A stretch of 5,799 nucleotides of DNA from Chlorobiaceae bacterium (GTDB lineage: Bacteria; Bacteroidota; Chlorobiia; Chlorobiales; Chlorobiaceae), in the NCBI GenBank assembly GCA_013336025.1, contig JAAXUM010000126.1:1-5799 (forward strand). The letters are read 5' to 3'. Below the pieces are notes generated by a model. It made no database searches. It saw only the letters and a list, made by a program, of their open reading frames with translations, and was not told where the DNA came from. Position numbers and translations under genes: made by a program. This document shows positions 1 to 5,799 of the stretch, in pieces; position 1 is the first letter of the stretch; each line of letters starts with the position of its first letter.

Positions 1-78
1 CCCTTGTTTGCAAAGCCGATCTGCATAGCAGCGCACATCGTGCGCGTCAGTGCATAACCTTCGATTGTAATGTATGCT
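1..78. other. Unassigned flank downstream of pepA
   Basis: No gene can be assigned here. On the minus strand one frame stays open from just after the pepA stop to the window edge and would read ...GYALTRTMCAAMQIGFANKG, but its first ATG is at 37-35 and has no Shine-Dalgarno sequence. On the plus strand another frame is open from base 1 to a TAA at 55-57, and could be the tail of a convergent gene. The two possibilities exclude each other and the window is too short to choose. A 6-bp hairpin (GCGCAC at 31-36, GTGCGC at 40-45) lacks a following T run in either direction, so it is not called a terminator. Confidence 0.3.
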
Positions 79-1590
79 TTAAGCCCATTTTTTCAATAAA
101 TCAATCAAAAGCCGAACACCGAAACCGGTTCCCCCGCTCGCCTTGCCTCCGCTTTTCGAAAGAAATGCCGGACCGGCAATATCAACATGCGCCCATTTTT
201 TATGACCGTCTATGAACTTTTCAAGAAATTTAGCCGCTGTCACAGCTCCGGCACCACGTCCTCCGGTATTGTTAACATCAGCAACTTCCGATTTGATTTG
301 TTCATCATAGTCATCCCATAGCGGCATCCGCCATACTTTTTCACCTGAAGAGATCCCTGCCTGATAAATCTCATCGGCAAGTTTGTCGCTGTTGGAAAAA
401 AGACCTGCAACAGGATAACCGAGCGCGACAATACAAGCACCGGTCAGCGTAGCAAGATCAATAATTATATCCGGATGATATTCCTGCTTTGCATAGGTCA
501 ATGCATCGGCAAGAATGAGTCGGCCCTCTGCATCGGTATTGCCAACTTCAACGGTAATACCCGAATAGGTTGTAATGACATCTCCCGGTTTCTGCGCAGA
601 GCCATCAGGCATATTGTCCGTAGCGGGAATCAGCCCTATCACACGAATGGAAAGCCCGAGTCTTGCTGCCGCTTCAACCGAAGCAAGAACACAGGCTGCA
701 CCGGACATATCCGACTTCATTTCACCCATTCCCTCTGATGGTTTCAGGGAAATACCACCGGAATCAAAGGTAACCCCTTTTCCAACCAGTGCGACAACAA
801 CTTTTGCCTTTCCTTTTGGCTTATAATCGAGTATGCTGAAGGTTGGAGGCTGTGTACTGCCCTGGTTGACTGCAAGCAATCCGCCCATCGCAAGATCTTC
901 CATCTCTTTTTTTCGCAGAACCTTCACGTCATACCCGTACCTGCTGCCGGATTCCAGGGCTGCTTTGGCAATATCCTCAGCCTGCAGATAATTACCGGGA
1001 AGATTGACCAGATCTCTGGCCATCAACTGACATGATCCTGTAATCTCACCCTGGGCAGCACCATCCTGAGCATCAGCAAACACCGAAGCATCAAATCTCA
1101 GAATCAGTTCACTGATACCCTTGACCTTTTTATCTTCTTTCTTTTTATCCAGCTTGCCACTTTTCAACCGATCGAACTTGTAGGAACCCGAGAGGCTTCC
1201 CTCCACAAAGATTTCGGCAAGTTTTCCGACACGTTTTTTTGATTCATCGGCAATAGTTCCAAAACGGGAACAATCCACTGCGATTCGCTCCAGGTTCATT
1301 GAAAGGACTTTGGCTGCAAGTGCAGTTGCGGCTTTACGAAAATCCTCATAATTTTTTCCATCCCCAAGACCAAGCAGCGCAACCCTTGAAGCAAGTTCCC
1401 CTTCAGATGCCGGGTATAAAAGAACTATCTCTCCGGACTCCGCCTTGAAGTCTTTGAGCGCATGAGCGGGAATATCAAAATCCGACAGAACTCCGGCAGC
1501 TTGCTTCCTGAGCTCTCCTGAGCAGAATGGAAAAACAAGAATATCTGCTTCAAGTTTTTTTACAGCATTTTTTGTTACGACAATTTTCAT
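79..1590 (-). CDS. pepA: Leucyl aminopeptidase, M17 family (PepA)
   Basis: This cytosolic metallo-exopeptidase removes N-terminal residues, with a preference for Leu, from peptides produced by protein turnover. The 503-residue length matches E. coli PepA. The variable N-terminal domain (about 1-160) ends in a Lys-rich stretch at 143-157. The catalytic domain follows, with the family signature NTDAEGRL at 351-358. Predicted ligands of the two metal ions are K271, D276, D294, D353 and E355, with catalytic K283 and R357. All sit one residue off E. coli numbering and all are present, so the enzyme should be active. The ATG start gives the standard family N terminus (MKIVV...), though no clear Shine-Dalgarno sequence precedes it. 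It lies 24 bases after the stop of the DHH phosphoesterase gene and is probably co-transcribed with it. E. coli PepA also binds DNA at Xer recombination sites; nothing here tests that role. The family call is very secure, but preferred substrates cannot be read from sequence. Confidence 0.97.
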   Translation of the reverse strand: MKIVVTKNAVKKLEADILVFPFCSGELRKQAAGVLSDFDIPAHALKDFKAESGEIVLLYPASEGELASRVALLGLGDGKNYEDFRKAATALAAKVLSMNLERIAVDCSRFGTIADESKKRVGKLAEIFVEGSLSGSYKFDRLKSGKLDKKKEDKKVKGISELILRFDASVFADAQDGAAQGEITGSCQLMARDLVNLPGNYLQAEDIAKAALESGSRYGYDVKVLRKKEMEDLAMGGLLAVNQGSTQPPTFSILDYKPKGKAKVVVALVGKGVTFDSGGISLKPSEGMGEMKSDMSGAACVLASVEAAARLGLSIRVIGLIPATDNMPDGSAQKPGDVITTYSGITVEVGNTDAEGRLILADALTYAKQEYHPDIIIDLATLTGACIVALGYPVAGLFSNSDKLADEIYQAGISSGEKVWRMPLWDDYDEQIKSEVADVNNTGGRGAGAVTAAKFLEKFIDGHKKWAHVDIAGPAFLSKSGGKASGGTGFGVRLLIDLLKKWA

Positions 1591-1614
1591 GGCAGACCCG
1601 TACGTTTCGCTTGG

Positions 1615-2679
1615 TTATGATAAAATTTCCTGATTTTTAAGGAATTCCCTGATGTCTTCAAGCAGCACCTTCTGTGCCCTGTCAGAGGAAAACGGAAAAA
1701 GACACCCTGCGGCATTCATATGACCACCTCCGCCATATTTTTTCGCAAGCTGATTGACATAAAGTGCTCCTCTCGAACGAAAGCTCGCCTTTGTTCTTCC
1801 ATCCTGCATTTCGACCATAAGGATTGCGACCTGAACTGAAGGAACGCTCAGAAGATATTTCACTATAAGATCGGTATCAAATAATTTACTTCCGGTAGCT
1901 TTAAGCATATCCTGAGAGATAAAAAGCCAGGATATGCTTCCACTGTCATAAAAAGTGATCCCGCTGAGAGCATAACCGAGAAGTTTGAGTGCCTGCGGTG
2001 TAAGGGAGTTATAGACAAGATCATAAATAAGCGATGCATCCGCACCTTTTTCAACAAGGTCTCCCGCAAGACGGTAAACATAGGGTGTTGTTTTGGGAAA
2101 CCTGAATGAACCGGTATCGGTCATGACCGCAGTATAGAGCGCAGAAGCAATCAGAGGGGTAACAAGCGACCTGCTGAAATGTGTCTCAAGAGCAGTAATC
2201 AAATCATAAACCAGCTCTCCCGTTGATGATGCATAGTTTTCACATACCATGACGTCAGCAAAATCTTCGGGCTCAAGATGATGGTCAATACAGGCGATTT
2301 TCAGACTGCCAAGCTCTCTTGCAAACTCGACATGAGGCCATAAAGATCCCATCCTTTCCCGTAAATTCGCATCAAGAAGCACGAGCACGTCGGCAAGTAC
2401 TATTTCCTGTATCGCGTCTTCATCTTTGTTATTGAAAAGCTTGATATTACCTTCCTGCTTCAAAAAAGTGTAATTCGGCGGAACTTCGGTGGAATTGACA
2501 ATGAATACCTCTTTCCCAAGTGCTTTCAAAACTCCCGCAAGGGCAACTTCACTGCCAAGGCCGTCACCATCGGAGTTCTCGTGTGTTGTCAGAACAATAT
2601 TCTGACCCTGAAGAATTATTTCAATTAAAGGAAACCAATCCTCTAAACTCAGCTTCCGCCCATAACATGGTATGATCAT
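1615..2679 (-). CDS. nrnA: DHH/DHHA1 phosphoesterase, NrnA-like (oligoribonuclease / pAp phosphatase)
   Basis: Proteins of this family are cytosolic, Mn-dependent, and degrade 2-5 nt nanoRNAs to mononucleotides. Many also turn 3'-phosphoadenosine 5'-phosphate (pAp) into AMP, and some members cleave cyclic-dinucleotide products such as pApA. With the ATG start (354 residues) the metal-binding motifs run in order: THENSDGDGLGS with H33, D37 and D39; VLLDAN with D103; the DHH triad D132-H133-H134; and TDTGSFRF with D188. The C-terminal DHHA1 substrate domain carries GGGGH at 316-320. All key residues are intact and the length is normal for NrnA. A GTG codon three bases upstream (2682-2680) is also in frame. 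The ATG at 2679 is preferred because AGGA lies 5 bases before it, against only 2 bases before the GTG. It is the first gene of the minus-strand unit, followed closely by pepA. The family is secure; the choice between nanoRNase, pAp phosphatase and c-di-AMP-related activity is not resolved here. Confidence 0.92.
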   Translation of the reverse strand: MIIPCYGRKLSLEDWFPLIEIILQGQNIVLTTHENSDGDGLGSEVALAGVLKALGKEVFIVNSTEVPPNYTFLKQEGNIKLFNNKDEDAIQEIVLADVLVLLDANLRERMGSLWPHVEFARELGSLKIACIDHHLEPEDFADVMVCENYASSTGELVYDLITALETHFSRSLVTPLIASALYTAVMTDTGSFRFPKTTPYVYRLAGDLVEKGADASLIYDLVYNSLTPQALKLLGYALSGITFYDSGSISWLFISQDMLKATGSKLFDTDLIVKYLLSVPSVQVAILMVEMQDGRTKASFRSRGALYVNQLAKKYGGGGHMNAAGCLFPFSSDRAQKVLLEDIREFLKNQEILS

Positions 2680-2684
2680 CACTA

Positions 2685-2688
2685 TCCT
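2685..2688 (-). promoter_or_regulatory. Shine-Dalgarno site that decides the nrnA start
   Basis: AGGA on the minus strand lies 5 bases before the ATG at 2679-2677 and only 2 bases before the in-frame GTG at 2682-2680. Usual spacing is about 5-9 bases, which favours the ATG and a 354-residue protein. Confidence 0.55.
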
Positions 2689-2711
2689 GTAACTTTTTCA
2701 AAAGGTTCTAA

Positions 2712-2717
2712 TCTATA
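2712..2717 (-). promoter_or_regulatory. Possible -10 element for the nrnA-pepA unit
   Basis: TATAGA on the minus strand matches the sigma-70 -10 consensus at 5 of 6 positions. It would start transcription about 25 bases before the nrnA ATG. No good -35 hexamer is present at normal spacing; that region is a T tract belonging to the inverted repeat at 2718-2741. Read on the plus strand, the same bases overlap a TATACT (2714-2719), so direction is uncertain. Confidence 0.3.
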
Positions 2718-2741
2718 CTTTTTTCCTGTTATGGAAAAAAG
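2718..2741. repeat. Perfect 9-bp inverted repeat in the divergent promoter region
   Basis: CTTTTTTCC at 2718-2726 and GGAAAAAAG at 2733-2741 are exact reverse complements separated by six bases (TGTTAT). The repeat lies directly behind the putative nrnA -10 element and covers the putative -35 of the rlmN-facing promoter. A dimeric regulator bound here could act on both units. In RNA it would form a hairpin, but its T run is inside the stem and not after it, so it is not a normal intrinsic terminator. An operator role is an inference from position and symmetry only. Confidence 0.45.
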
Positions 2742-2761
2742 AAACGATAACTTGTCATAAT
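2732..2761 (+). promoter_or_regulatory. Candidate promoter facing rlmN-orf257-adk
   Basis: CATAAT at 2756-2761 matches the -10 consensus at 5 of 6 positions and is preceded by TGT, fitting an extended -10 element. TGGAAA at 2732-2737 matches TTGACA at 4 of 6 positions with an 18-base spacer. The predicted start near 2768 would leave a leader of about 168 bases before rlmN, which contains the small ORF and hairpin described separately. A short perfect hairpin (GCTCA 2775-2779, TGAGC 2785-2789) would lie near the 5' end of that leader. Confidence 0.35.
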
Positions 2762-2852
2762 GGGTTGCAATCACGCTCAAATAATGAGCCCATCAGTGTA
2801 CATATCCAAAGAAATCCCTCCCGAAATCGCCAAATTCCCGGAAAAGTGACCC

Positions 2853-2888
2853 ATGAATGCTTCAATAAATTTTGTTTTATTAAGGTAA
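2853..2888 (+). CDS. Possible 11-codon leader peptide upstream of rlmN
   Basis: ATG at 2853 opens a short frame reading MNASINFVLLR, ending in TAA at 2886-2888. A purine-rich GGAAAAG at 2840-2846 could serve as a ribosome site. The stop codon falls in and just after the 5' arm (2882-2887) of the terminator-like hairpin that precedes rlmN, so a ribosome finishing or pausing there would physically block the hairpin. That layout is typical of attenuator leader peptides. There is no run of one amino acid, so a classical amino-acid-starvation sensor is not suggested. An ORF this short could arise by chance; the call rests on its position. Confidence 0.3.
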   Translation: MNASINFVLLR

Positions 2889-2910
2889 CCTGAAAACAGT
2901 ACCTTTTTTT
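2882..2910 (+). terminator. Terminator-like hairpin in the rlmN leader (possible attenuator)
   Basis: AAGGTA (2882-2887), a two-base bulge, and CTG (2890-2892) pair with CAG (2897-2899) and TACCTT (2900-2905) around an AAAA loop. The T run 2904-2910 follows, giving a 9-bp stem plus poly-U on the plus strand only. No plus-strand gene lies upstream that needs terminating, and rlmN starts 25 bases later. The hairpin therefore most likely acts as an attenuator in the rlmN leader, or ends a small RNA or antisense transcript. The stem is AT-rich and of moderate strength. I did not find a convincing competing anti-terminator; blocking by a ribosome on the small upstream ORF would serve instead. Confidence 0.5.
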
Positions 2911-2935
2911 CGATTTGATCACATGACTTTATCCA

Positions 2936-4027
2936 ATGCAAAATAAACTGTCTGACATAAAACATCTTTCAATACAGGATCTCCGTCAAGTTATTTCGAA
3001 TCTTGGTGAACCGGCTTACAGAGCCCGCCAGATACATCAATGGCTCTTCAGTCATCGGGCGGCCACTTTTGAGGAGATGACAACAATAAGTCTGGAATTA
3101 CGAAATAAACTCGCTGACAGATTCAGGATAGGCTTCCCCATACTTGCCGATTGCCAACAGGATGTCAATGCAGATGATCCGTCACCTACAGTTAAAATGC
3201 TGCTCGAACTGGATGACAATGAAAAAATTGAGACTGTACTGATCCCTTCCGAAAACCGGATGACCGCCTGTATTTCATCACAGGTCGGTTGCCCCCTGCA
3301 ATGCAGATTCTGTGCATCAGGACAGGCAGGATTCAAAAGAAATCTTACTGCAGACGAAATCATCGATCAGGTGTTTACCCTCAATGATTTCATCAGAACA
3401 AGGAGTGAGAGCAAAGAAATAACCAACATTGTCTTCATGGGCATGGGTGAACCGTTACTCAATTTCGACAATGTGAAAGAATCCATCGACACTCTTTCAG
3501 ATCAAAGCTATAAATTCAATCTTCCACAGCGAAAAATCACGATATCAACAGTCGGCATCATCCCCGGCATCAATGAGCTTGCATCTTCCGGTCTTAAAAC
3601 GAAACTTGCCGTTTCACTGCATAGCGCCTCGCAAAAAATTCGGGAATCCCTTATGCCTGTTGCCAGAGAATTCTCACTGACCCAACTCCGAAAAACTCTT
3701 TCAGAATACACCTCGCAGACAGGAGAACCGGTAACTCTTGTTTATATGCTGCTCAAGGGAATCAATGATTCAGTTGAGGATGCCCGCCTTCTTGTGAAAT
3801 TTTCAAGAAGCTTTTTATGCAAAATAAATTTGATTGATTATAATTCAATCATTAACATGGAGTTCAAATCGGTTTTAAACGAGACAAAAGACATGTTTAT
3901 TCAGCACATCCTTGACGCAGGGATACACGTCACTGTCAGAAAAAGCTATGGGGCATCGATCAATGCTGCTTGCGGACAACTCGCAGCAAAAGGCGTGAAG
4001 AAGGCTGAGAACCACAACAATCTTTAA
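2936..4027 (+). CDS. rlmN: Dual-specificity RNA methyltransferase RlmN (radical SAM)
   Basis: RlmN puts a methyl group on C2 of adenosine 2503 of 23S rRNA, at the peptide exit tunnel, and on A37 of some tRNAs. It uses S-adenosylmethionine as both methyl donor and radical source. The 363-residue protein starts with the usual RNA-binding helical domain (about 1-90). The radical-SAM 4Fe-4S ligands follow as CPLQCRFC (C119, C123, C126), then the SAM-binding FMGMGEPLLN (167-176) and SLHSA (227-231). The methyl-carrying cysteine is C346 in AACGQL, and the resolving cysteine is C112, seven residues before C119 as in E. coli (C118/C125). All catalytic residues are present. The stretch before C346 reads RKSYGASINAAC, where many relatives have RKSRG(D/x)DIDAAC; this is probably lineage variation. 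A TGA just upstream in frame rules out an earlier start, and no strong Shine-Dalgarno sequence is visible. It is first in a unit with orf257 and adk. Cfr, the C8-methylating relative, is less likely given the overall fit to RlmN. Confidence 0.96.
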   Translation: MQNKLSDIKHLSIQDLRQVISNLGEPAYRARQIHQWLFSHRAATFEEMTTISLELRNKLADRFRIGFPILADCQQDVNADDPSPTVKMLLELDDNEKIETVLIPSENRMTACISSQVGCPLQCRFCASGQAGFKRNLTADEIIDQVFTLNDFIRTRSESKEITNIVFMGMGEPLLNFDNVKESIDTLSDQSYKFNLPQRKITISTVGIIPGINELASSGLKTKLAVSLHSASQKIRESLMPVAREFSLTQLRKTLSEYTSQTGEPVTLVYMLLKGINDSVEDARLLVKFSRSFLCKINLIDYNSIINMEFKSVLNETKDMFIQHILDAGIHVTVRKSYGASINAACGQLAAKGVKKAENHNNL

Positions 4028-4043
4028 TCGGCAATATCAAATT

Positions 4044-4817
4044 ATGGATTTGACAGATTTCATTCCTTTCAAAAACGAATTTGCCAAAGCCTATCATGGC
4101 TTGACAGGCAATGCAACACACACCTCGGAAAACCCTGTTTTCGACGAACTGAGAGTACGCAGATACGAAAAATCTTCGGCTCAGGTTTCGGAGTTTATTC
4201 TTGAAAAGATTGATCGATGGATTGGCTGGAACCTGAAAAATGAAAAAACTGCGGTGGGCGGTATGATGATCATCCGGGCTGAGGTTTTTTCGTTTGCCCT
4301 GCTTGGAATGAAAATTGACGTCACTTTCGGACTGCTTGAAGAAAAGGATGTAAACGGAAGATTGATAACAACCGTCAACTCCAAAGCAGAAACAAACATC
4401 GAGTCAAAGGGAGATCTGGGAGAAAGCCGAAGAGTGATAAGAATGATGCTTGGCGCTCTCGATTTTGAGTTCAGAAAACAGACCATCTCCGAAGAAGACT
4501 ACCTTTACCGCGCTGTTGATCCAAAGGGTTCAGCATTCGCTTCCCAGCAGCTTTTTAACGAAACAAAACTGCACCACAAAAAAACCGAAGGAAGCCCGAA
4601 AGGAACAAAAATCGAGTTTAAATCAAAGGTCACCAAACAGACTATTCCCTATAAACCTGCGGCAAAAAGCAGCGATGCATTCCCGGCAACAACGCCGGTT
4701 GCAACTGAAGAACAAAATGGCTCTTCAGTTCCTGCTCCCGTCACAGTACCTGCTCCCGAAGAAATTCGACTATCGAAACCGAAAGTCACCATTATTACCA
4801 CAAAAAAATCCATTTAA
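4044..4817 (+). CDS. Hypothetical soluble protein with Pro/Ala/Thr-rich C-terminal tail
   Basis: I do not recognise this 257-residue protein. It has no signal peptide or membrane segment, so it is probably cytosolic. Residues 1-160 look like one folded domain: helical N-terminal segments, then alternating hydrophobic strands (about 72-112, including MMIIRAEVFSFALLGMKIDV), then a likely amphipathic helix at 127-145 (ESRRVIRMMLGALDFEF). Strands packed before a final long helix recall SRPBCC/START-like folds, but no signature supports that. Residues 170-257 are a Lys-, Pro-, Ala- and Thr-rich tail, likely disordered. It contains a tandem six-residue repeat (VPAPVT, VPAPEE; about 229-240) and ends in a basic KVTIITTKKSI. 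It sits 16 bases after rlmN and 12 bases before adk, with no promoter or terminator visible between, so it is probably co-transcribed with both. The ATG start is the first in frame after the rlmN stop, without a clear ribosome site. The frame is secure; the function is unknown. Confidence 0.8.
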   Translation: MDLTDFIPFKNEFAKAYHGLTGNATHTSENPVFDELRVRRYEKSSAQVSEFILEKIDRWIGWNLKNEKTAVGGMMIIRAEVFSFALLGMKIDVTFGLLEEKDVNGRLITTVNSKAETNIESKGDLGESRRVIRMMLGALDFEFRKQTISEEDYLYRAVDPKGSAFASQQLFNETKLHHKKTEGSPKGTKIEFKSKVTKQTIPYKPAAKSSDAFPATTPVATEEQNGSSVPAPVTVPAPEEIRLSKPKVTIITTKKSI

Positions 4818-5486
<669 letters not shown>

Positions 5487-5510
5487 AATCGGAAAAGCTG
5501 TAGAATTTCA

Positions 5511-5548
5511 AAAAAAAGTCAGTGTTTGCCACTGGCTTTTTTTCTTTT
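5511..5548 (+). terminator. Intrinsic terminator after adk
   Basis: AAAAAAAGTCAGTG (5511-5524) pairs with CACTGGCTTTTTTT (5530-5543) around the loop TTTGC, giving 14 bp with one G-T wobble. The second arm continues into T-rich CTTTT to 5548. It lies 24 bases after the adk stop and closes the rlmN-orf257-adk unit. Because A and T tracts flank both sides, it could also terminate minus-strand transcription, although no minus-strand gene is seen to the right. Confidence 0.88.
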
Positions 5549-5554
5549 AAACCT

Positions 5555-5799
5555 ATGCAGGCAGAAATTGTTATCGAAAGGCTTTTTCGGGGAGAGCCGG
5601 TACGTATTGCTTTACCTGACTCTCTTGTGAGGGAATTGAGCCCTGGCAGTATGGTGATGGTAACTTCCGGAAGAGGAAACAAAGCCACTTATCCAGCCTA
5701 TATTCTTCGTCTTTTTCAGGACAACGCGGATAACCCTGAAGATCTGTTCATTACCGATATACTCTATGACGGTAAACCTGTTCTGAACCATTCACTCCT
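5555..5799 (+). CDS. Unrecognised protein, N-terminal 81 residues (cut by window edge)
   Basis: The frame is open from ATG at 5555 to the window end and continues beyond it. The visible protein begins MQAEIVIERLFRGEPVRIAL and looks genuinely coding, with alternating hydrophobic and charged residues and a glycine-rich turn (GSMVMVTSGRGNK, 31-43). The first 55 residues read as a series of short beta strands, perhaps a small barrel. There is no signal peptide, and I cannot name a family. The start is only six bases past the adk terminator, with no Shine-Dalgarno sequence. The same frame is open back to a TAG at 5501-5503 and includes a GTG (5522) inside the terminator stem, which is an unlikely start. 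An in-frame ATG at residue 33 is another option but would lose well-formed sequence. It probably belongs to a separate transcript with its own promoter, which I could not identify. Confidence 0.7.
   Translation, partial: MQAEIVIERLFRGEPVRIALPDSLVRELSPGSMVMVTSGRGNKATYPAYILRLFQDNADNPEDLFITDILYDGKPVLNHSL

Noticed and set aside
31..45. GCGCAC-ATC-GTGCGC hairpin as a pepA terminator
   Set aside because: The stem is only 6 bp and no T run follows on the minus strand, so it does not meet intrinsic-terminator criteria.
475..826. Two overlapping plus-strand ORFs opposite pepA
   Set aside because: They are antisense to the catalytic domain of an intact, well-conserved aminopeptidase and have no recognisable protein features.
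2680..2682. GTG as the nrnA start codon
   Set aside because: It sits only 2 bases from the AGGA site, while the adjacent ATG has a normal 5-base spacing and gives the same protein less one residue.
2760..2793. Long-range pairing of ATGGGTT (2760-2766) with AGCCCAT (2787-2793) as part of a riboswitch
   Set aside because: The first arm overlaps the candidate -10 element and would lie upstream of the predicted transcript start, so it would not be in the RNA. The pairing also needs a wobble and a 20-base loop.
2777..2965. Minus-strand 62-codon ORF covering most of the nrnA-rlmN intergenic region
   Set aside because: It overlaps the rlmN start by 30 bases, has no ribosome site at usable spacing, and would have to cross the leader hairpin and ORF. 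Its translation resembles no known protein. Chance opening in AT-rich DNA is more likely.
3052..3711. Minus-strand ORFs of 103 and 67 codons opposite rlmN
   Set aside because: They are antisense shadows of the radical-SAM core, which has all expected motifs on the plus strand.

Overview
The window is a compact bacterial chromosomal segment with six protein-coding genes (one cut by the right edge) on two divergent transcription units. There are no mobile elements, tRNA or rRNA genes, or CRISPR arrays. The gene types are housekeeping: an M17 leucyl aminopeptidase, a DHH/DHHA1 phosphoesterase of the NrnA type, the radical-SAM rRNA methyltransferase RlmN, an unrecognised soluble protein, adenylate kinase, and the start of another unrecognised protein. 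Base composition leans slightly to AT, and most starts lack a good Shine-Dalgarno sequence. The overall feel of the proteins suggests the Bacteroidota/Chlorobiota group, with green sulfur bacteria (Chlorobium and relatives) my best guess. That is an impression without a database search and should be held loosely.

Layout. Bases 1-78 carry no gene I can assign. The minus-strand unit reads from about 2700 down to 79: the DHH phosphoesterase (1615-2679), a 24-base gap, then pepA (79-1590). A divergent intergenic region (2680-2935) follows. The plus-strand unit is rlmN (2936-4027), a 257-residue hypothetical (4044-4817) and adk (4830-5486), with gaps of 16 and 12 bases. A strong intrinsic terminator at 5511-5548 closes it. 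A new plus-strand reading frame starts at 5555, only six bases past the terminator, and runs off the window.

The most interesting part is the 256-base divergent region. It holds a perfect 9-bp inverted repeat (2718-2741) between or over the two putative promoters. It also holds a candidate extended -10 promoter facing rlmN (2732-2761), an 11-codon ORF with a possible ribosome site (2853-2888), and a hairpin followed by seven T residues (2882-2910) that looks like an intrinsic terminator just 25 bases before the rlmN start. The small ORF stops inside the 5' arm of the hairpin. Together these resemble a leader-peptide/attenuator arrangement controlling rlmN and, by read-through, the essential adk gene. 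This is inferred from sequence layout only.

Working together: NrnA-type enzymes release AMP from pAp and nanoRNA, and adenylate kinase returns AMP to ADP. RlmN tunes the ribosomal exit tunnel, and PepA recycles peptides. The cluster therefore looks like general nucleotide, RNA and protein turnover rather than a dedicated new pathway.
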